From positions 1 to 10,470 of the forward strand of contig JALRFC010000040.1 in the NCBI GenBank assembly GCA_023253875.1: a stretch of 10,470 nucleotides of DNA, given 5' to 3'. Numbering within the stretch: position 1 is the stretch's first letter; each line of letters starts with the position of its first letter. Source of the stretch: Candidatus Kapaibacterium sp. (GTDB taxonomy: Bacteria > Bacteroidota > Ignavibacteria > Kapaibacteriales > UBA961). The position numbers were made by a program, and so were the translations under genes. The notes under the pieces were generated by a model that saw nothing but the letters and a program-made list of their open reading frames with translations, was not told the origin of the DNA and did no database searches. Shown here one piece after another: positions 6,436 through 10,470 of this stretch.

Positions 6436-7206
6436 ATGAGAATTACACGTTCAATCATACCCAATCTCTTTACACTTGCAAATCTCTTTTCAGGATTTTC
6501 AGCCATTATAGCCATTTCTGAAGGGGATTTGAATAAGGCCGGAATGTTTATCGTTCTGGCAGGATTATTTGATGTATTGGATGGAACCATGGCAAGACTC
6601 ACAAAATCAACAAGTGAGTTGGGTGTAGAATTGGATTCTTTATGTGATGCAGTTTCTTTTGGTGTGGCTCCTTCATTTCTTTTGTACAAGACAATCCTTT
6701 TTACACTTGGACCAATAGGTATTTTGATTGCATCATTATCAGCACTTGCGGGTGTATATAGATTGGCTCGATTCAATGTACAATTGGCTGGTTTCGAAGA
6801 TAAATTATTTTTCACAGGAATGCCCATCCCATCAGGTGCATTGACATTGGTCTCTTATGGCTTATTCATAGCACCTTCAGGTATTATTCCCACAGAAGCT
6901 CTCATTCCTGTAACGTCTATTATTATCATGATCGTTGCTCTCGCAATGATTAGCACGGTCAAGTTTGACAATCTTCCAAGACCGACATTGGGCTCATTAA
7001 AAGAAAGGCCCATCATGTTTGTTTTGGCAATGATTGCTTTTGCTGTATCCGTGTATTCGAAGGGTGAATATCTTTTTTATGTAATGGCGCTGTATATCTC
7101 ATGGGGTTTGATTCGAGGTCTCATTATGCTCATTGGAAATCGAGTTAATGTAGATCAAGAAAGAGATACATTGGAAGATCCGGATGATCATCCATTTGAC
7201 ATTTAA
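6436..7206 (+). CDS. pssA: CDP-diacylglycerol--serine O-phosphatidyltransferase (phosphatidylserine synthase)
   Basis: This integral inner-membrane enzyme of 256 residues transfers the phosphatidyl group of CDP-diacylglycerol to L-serine, giving phosphatidylserine, the precursor of phosphatidylethanolamine. The CDP-alcohol phosphotransferase signature DGx2ARx8Gx3Dx3D is intact (Asp49, Gly50, Ala53, Arg54, Gly63, Asp67, Asp71), followed by AVSFGVAPSFLLY, typical of the PssA branch. I see roughly six to seven hydrophobic segments and a short acidic cytoplasmic tail (residues 235-256). The N terminus IPNLFTLANLFSGF also matches the family. A weak AAGG overlapping the coaE stop codon lies 9 bases before the ATG. 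No phosphatidylserine decarboxylase gene is in view. The gene ends 2 bases from the stop codon of the convergent TPR gene, with no room for an intergenic terminator. Confidence 0.95.
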   Translation: MRITRSIIPNLFTLANLFSGFSAIIAISEGDLNKAGMFIVLAGLFDVLDGTMARLTKSTSELGVELDSLCDAVSFGVAPSFLLYKTILFTLGPIGILIASLSALAGVYRLARFNVQLAGFEDKLFFTGMPIPSGALTLVSYGLFIAPSGIIPTEALIPVTSIIIMIVALAMISTVKFDNLPRPTLGSLKERPIMFVLAMIAFAVSVYSKGEYLFYVMALYISWGLIRGLIMLIGNRVNVDQERDTLEDPDDHPFDI

Positions 7207-7208
7207 TA

Positions 7209-9035
7209 CTAACTATCGCCCCTTAATGTCCGAATCAATTCTCTTGATTTTCTCACATACCTAGAATTAGGAAATCGTACCAATATATCTGTCAATGAAG
7301 CGATTGCCTCATTGGTCTTAGATTGTGAGATATAGATTTCTCCTATCAAAAAGAGGATTCGATCCGTATTAATACTCTCCGGATATGTTGCAATAAATTT
7401 CTCGCCTTCTTTCAGTGCTCTTTCTTTGTCAATAGTTGAATATGCTTCACATATCTTCAATTGAGCTTGTTCTGCTAAATCAGTCCCATTTGTTTTTGAA
7501 ATAATTTCTTCATATGAAGCAATGGCACCTTCAATGTCGAATTGCTTTTCTTTCAATATCGCTTTACCCCAAAGTATAATACCTGCGGTGAATTGTTTAT
7601 GCTGCTCCAAAAACAAGGACAATTCCAATGCATCATTTGCGATATCCGATTCAGTTTTGCCAGCAAGCGCAACCAACAGTTCTTTACAAGAATCAATCTC
7701 ACCACCATAGAAAAAGAGTTCAGCTAGTGTAAATCCCGCTTTATCAGATTCTTTTGGATTCGATTTCGCATATCCTTTATAGGTACGTTTAGCAAGCATA
7801 AATGCTTCTTTTATCTCATTCTCAGATACTGCGATGGAAAGAAGTTCATTTGATGCAGAAGCGCTGATGGGGTATTGTGAGTATTGTTCGCATACCTCTG
7901 TAAATGTCTTTTTTGCACCGGAAATATCTTTCGAATACTCTGATTGTAATATGCCGATCCGATATAAACATTCCGCAGCAAATTGTCCTTTCGGAGACTG
8001 TGCTATAATATCACGATATCTATTAATGATGCTTTCAATTTCAGTTGGGGAGATATTCTTTTTGGCTTGAGTCATTTGCAAGCGTAGATCCAATGCCTTG
8101 GCATAACCATAAAGCGCTTGTGAAAAGTGAGGATTGTTTTTGCCTCTGTCAATCACATTACCAAAGGCTTTGAGTGCTATCTCTATTTGTCCATCCCTCA
8201 GTGTAATGTCAGCAAAGTCGAGTATCTCTCTTCCTTGCAAACCTAAACCAGAATCAATGGTAAGTGCTTGTTGCAATGCCTTGTCAAAATCTTTGATTTC
8301 TCGTAAAAACCACACATATACTCGAGAAAATGCATAATCATTCTTGGATAATGAGGAAAGTTCTTTGTCAATGTATGACTTTGATCGCTCATCAATGAGA
8401 AGGGCAGCTATCCTCCCTTGTATCAATCCATATTGCTGTTGTTTCTTGAATGCTTTTGCAATTTCTTGTATCCCTAATTCCACATTACCCACTTGCACAT
8501 AAAGCATGCTGAGTTCATCTGCATAGGAGTTTTGTCCATCAGATATGATTGATCTTCCTTTGATATAGGTCTGTATAGCATTATCAAAAGAGGAAATATC
8601 TCCTTGAGTTTGAGCAATCAAACGAATTGCATTGTCCTTTTCGAAATCATTGGAAAGTTGCGAAACTTGTTCAATTGATTGTTCAAAAAACTGCAGAGAT
8701 TTAGAAAAGAGTTGTGCTTTTTTGGCATTTTGGGAAGCTAAGCAAAGCAATTCAATATTGGATTTCTTTGCAAGCTCCACTTCTATGAGAGGCATGAGTT
8801 CTATATATCGTTGGAGAGCAGTGAGTGTTCTTGCAACTCCTTGAAAGTATCTGTATTGTTCGGGATGTTCAGCATATAGCTCTTGAAAAATGCGAGATGC
8901 ATTTCTATGATCGCCTTGTTGTTCATATGTTATTGCAAGTTGATATTTGTCCATTCTTTGCTGGGAATATACCCTAGTATTCCCAAAAAGAATGAACAAT
9001 GTCACGAAGAACAATGCAGTGATGCTATGCTTCAT
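7209..9035 (-). CDS. Exported TPR-repeat protein
   Basis: This 608-residue protein has a signal peptide (hydrophobic residues 5-18, cleavage likely after residue 24 before QQ) and no lipobox, so it should be periplasmic or envelope-associated. Nearly the whole length is helical with TPR-like units: an N-terminal one at about 31-64 (YQLAITYEQQGDHRNASRIF), several degenerate units in the middle, and better ones toward the C terminus, such as FLIGEIYISQSKTNEAIASL followed by a FPNSRYVRKSRELI tail reminiscent of BamD/YbgF-type repeats. No enzymatic motif is seen. The start lies 6 bases after the stop codon of the DUF1501 gene, so they share a transcript, and the pair may work together at the cell surface (inference). 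The gene converges on pssA. The TPR and secretion calls are solid; the role is unknown. Confidence 0.85.
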   Translation of the reverse strand: MKHSITALFFVTLFILFGNTRVYSQQRMDKYQLAITYEQQGDHRNASRIFQELYAEHPEQYRYFQGVARTLTALQRYIELMPLIEVELAKKSNIELLCLASQNAKKAQLFSKSLQFFEQSIEQVSQLSNDFEKDNAIRLIAQTQGDISSFDNAIQTYIKGRSIISDGQNSYADELSMLYVQVGNVELGIQEIAKAFKKQQQYGLIQGRIAALLIDERSKSYIDKELSSLSKNDYAFSRVYVWFLREIKDFDKALQQALTIDSGLGLQGREILDFADITLRDGQIEIALKAFGNVIDRGKNNPHFSQALYGYAKALDLRLQMTQAKKNISPTEIESIINRYRDIIAQSPKGQFAAECLYRIGILQSEYSKDISGAKKTFTEVCEQYSQYPISASASNELLSIAVSENEIKEAFMLAKRTYKGYAKSNPKESDKAGFTLAELFFYGGEIDSCKELLVALAGKTESDIANDALELSLFLEQHKQFTAGIILWGKAILKEKQFDIEGAIASYEEIISKTNGTDLAEQAQLKICEAYSTIDKERALKEGEKFIATYPESINTDRILFLIGEIYISQSKTNEAIASLTDILVRFPNSRYVRKSRELIRTLRGDS

Positions 9036-9041
9036 AGATGA

Positions 9042-10470
9042 TTATTTTCTGACGATGATGGATGTGGTATGTCTGAAATTTCCTGTTGACAATTCACATA
9101 TATACATACCTGAAGCTTGAGATGTCATATCAATAGGTATGGAATGATTACCGGCAATAACAAAAGAATCGAAAAGATTGCCGGCAAATTTACCAAGTGA
9201 ATCATAGAGTCTAATGGTGACATGGCAATCTTTTTTCACTTCAAAATGCAGATGTCCGCTATTGGATGAGGCAATGTAGTTCGAGAATCGAAGACCTCCA
9301 TTTCCATAATTCATGATTGGATCATTGAGAGAAGCAATCGGACTTTGCAAATAGGGAAGTGGGACTACTCTATCTTTGAGAATGTCCTTGGAGTCATCAG
9401 CAGATCCTCCAAACCATGTCTGAATGATTTCTGAATAGAGTCTGCGATAGTCGATATTCCGATTCAAATCAAAGGCCAAATCACCATTGCGATCGAGATC
9501 TGAGAAATCAGGATTTGCACCAAAAATATTGGCTTGAACTCTCGTTCCGAATGCAAATTGTACGGATGTTGTTCCATGATCTGTTCCATTTGAACCATTC
9601 TCATAGGGTCTTCTGCCGAATTCAGAAACGGTCAATCCAACAACACGATTTGCAAATCCTTGTTGTACGGCATCATCCATGAACATGCTCACAGCATTCG
9701 CCAATTGATTAAGCAATGCGGGATGTTGTCCATTGTTTGATGTGTCTTGTTGTTGAACGTGGGTATCAAAACCACCGATATGTGCAAGATAGACCTTTGT
9801 TTTAAGTCCACCGGAAATCAATCGAGAAATAATACCCATTTGTCTAACCAAACTCCCTTTTGCTCCATTTGCTATAGCATAATCAATGCCTGTTGCATTC
9901 GAACCTTTTTTCCATGCTTCTTCGATGACTTTATTATAGGCATCACCTTTTGCTGCAATGGAACGAATATAATTATACTCATTCGCATAATTACTCGTGC
10001 CACTCATCATTGGTGAATCCGAGCTCGTTCCTCCATCTTTTACAAAACTATCAACATCACCAATTGCCAGCCCCATATCTCCTTTTTCACTTTGCAATAA
10101 CATGGACAGAGTGCCCCCTAATTGCAAACACATAGGATGTTCAGGAATGACCATTGGAAAATCTGGATATTTTTTCTCAAACATTCTTCCAATCCAGCCC
10201 TCATTTAGTCGAATAGCTGAATCAGAACTATTCAGTCCGCTGAGCCAAATATCAGTTGATCTAAAATGAGAGAGATTTGGATTTTCATAACCAGTGCCTT
10301 GGATCACTGCCAATCTTCCTGCATCCATGAGACCCAAAAATCCGTTTTTATGAACACCATTCACTAATGCGGGATGGAAATACATGTCAGAACTTAATAT
10401 CCTGACAGGCCTTTTTGATGCATCGGGATTGTCTTTTTTAACGGAAATATTAGGTCGAATTTGAACATAT
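9042..10470 (-). CDS. DUF1501 family secreted protein with C-terminal type IX sorting domain (5' end outside window)
   Basis: An ATG occurs at 10385, but the frame stays open to the window edge and the upstream residues (VQIRPNISVKK...RPVRILSSD) continue the family's usual sequence, so this is a partial gene of at least 476 codons. DUF1501 proteins are alkaline-phosphatase-superfamily-like, and their N-termini often carry a twin-arginine signal, which is not visible here. Landmarks are HPAL and LAVIQGTGYENPNLSHF near the visible N terminus, GGFDTH (9759-9776), SEFGRR (EFGRR at 9609-9623) and DHG (9573-9581), which supply likely metal ligands. The C-terminal ~75 residues (from about 9270) form a beta-rich module with VTIRLYDSLGK and SGMYICEL before a basic end (IIVRK), matching type A Por/T9SS sorting domains. 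This suggests export through the outer membrane and surface anchoring. Substrate unknown. It is followed after 6 bases by the TPR gene. Confidence 0.88.
   Translation of the reverse strand, partial: YVQIRPNISVKKDNPDASKRPVRILSSDMYFHPALVNGVHKNGFLGLMDAGRLAVIQGTGYENPNLSHFRSTDIWLSGLNSSDSAIRLNEGWIGRMFEKKYPDFPMVIPEHPMCLQLGGTLSMLLQSEKGDMGLAIGDVDSFVKDGGTSSDSPMMSGTSNYANEYNYIRSIAAKGDAYNKVIEEAWKKGSNATGIDYAIANGAKGSLVRQMGIISRLISGGLKTKVYLAHIGGFDTHVQQQDTSNNGQHPALLNQLANAVSMFMDDAVQQGFANRVVGLTVSEFGRRPYENGSNGTDHGTTSVQFAFGTRVQANIFGANPDFSDLDRNGDLAFDLNRNIDYRRLYSEIIQTWFGGSADDSKDILKDRVVPLPYLQSPIASLNDPIMNYGNGGLRFSNYIASSNSGHLHFEVKKDCHVTIRLYDSLGKFAGNLFDSFVIAGNHSIPIDMTSQASGMYICELSTGNFRHTTSIIVRK
9045..9270 (-). other. Region encoding the putative T9SS C-terminal sorting domain
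   Basis: This part of the DUF1501 gene encodes the last ~75 residues: an Ig-like beta module with the pattern 'hydrophobic strand - LYDSLGK - ... - IPIDMTSQASGMYICEL - short basic tail'. In Bacteroidota such domains direct cargo to the type IX secretion system and are removed on the surface. The assignment rests on motif recognition; no T9SS machinery gene lies in the window. Confidence 0.75.

Noticed and set aside
6330..6827. 165-codon minus-strand frame across the coaE-pssA junction
   Set aside because: It runs antisense to two clearly identified genes with intact motifs and has no recognisable domain or ribosome binding site.
7182..7193. Perfect 12-base palindrome GGATGATCATCC near the end of pssA
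   Set aside because: There is no loop and no following T-tract, so it is not a terminator; it is coding (acidic tail) and a single short palindrome is expected by chance.
9747..10269. Overlapping plus-strand frames of 61-90 codons
   Set aside because: All lie antisense to the DUF1501 core; Cys/Ser-rich, low-information translations typical of shadow frames.

Overview
The window reads like a chromosomal segment from a didermic member of the Bacteroidota/Chlorobiota (FCB) group, perhaps a Kapabacteria- or Ignavibacteria-like lineage. The evidence is a TonB-dependent receptor with an N-terminal carboxypeptidase-regulatory-like domain, a lipoprotein with a clear lipobox, and a DUF1501 protein ending in what looks like a type IX secretion (Por) sorting domain. 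The sequence is moderately AT-rich and gene-dense, and only a few genes have a good Shine-Dalgarno sequence. The lineage is inferred from gene content only. I see no tRNA, rRNA, CRISPR array, insertion sequence or phage gene, and no gene-free stretch longer than about 130 bases.

Layout. Bases 1-459 (minus) hold the N-terminal part of a TPR protein that runs off the left edge, with a plausible promoter at 499-527. Bases 531-556 form a strong hairpin that probably terminates the minus-strand run to its right. That run, read right to left, is: a 2-oxo acid dehydrogenase E2 subunit with two lipoyl domains (5614-3884); a small secreted or anchored protein with HxHxH and CxxC motifs (3871-3578); a TonB-dependent receptor (3540-1174); and a lipoprotein with a His/Asp array just after its lipidated cysteine (1158-589). 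The last three look like a metal-acquisition or metal-handling cassette placed directly behind the housekeeping E2 gene.

A divergent plus-strand pair follows: coaE (dephospho-CoA kinase, last step of CoA synthesis) and pssA (CDP-diacylglycerol--serine O-phosphatidyltransferase, committed step to phosphatidylserine and phosphatidylethanolamine), 11 bases apart. pssA meets a minus-strand operon tail to tail with only 2 bases between the stop codons. That operon contains a 5'-truncated DUF1501 protein with a C-terminal sorting domain (10470-9042) and, 6 bases downstream, a 608-residue exported TPR protein (9035-7209).

Most of the window is ordinary housekeeping and envelope biology. The part most worth pursuing is the three-gene cassette at 589-3871. 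All three products appear to be envelope proteins; the two small ones carry dense candidate metal ligands and flank a receptor of the type used for metal or metal-chelate uptake. The substrate and the role of the two small proteins cannot be settled from sequence alone.
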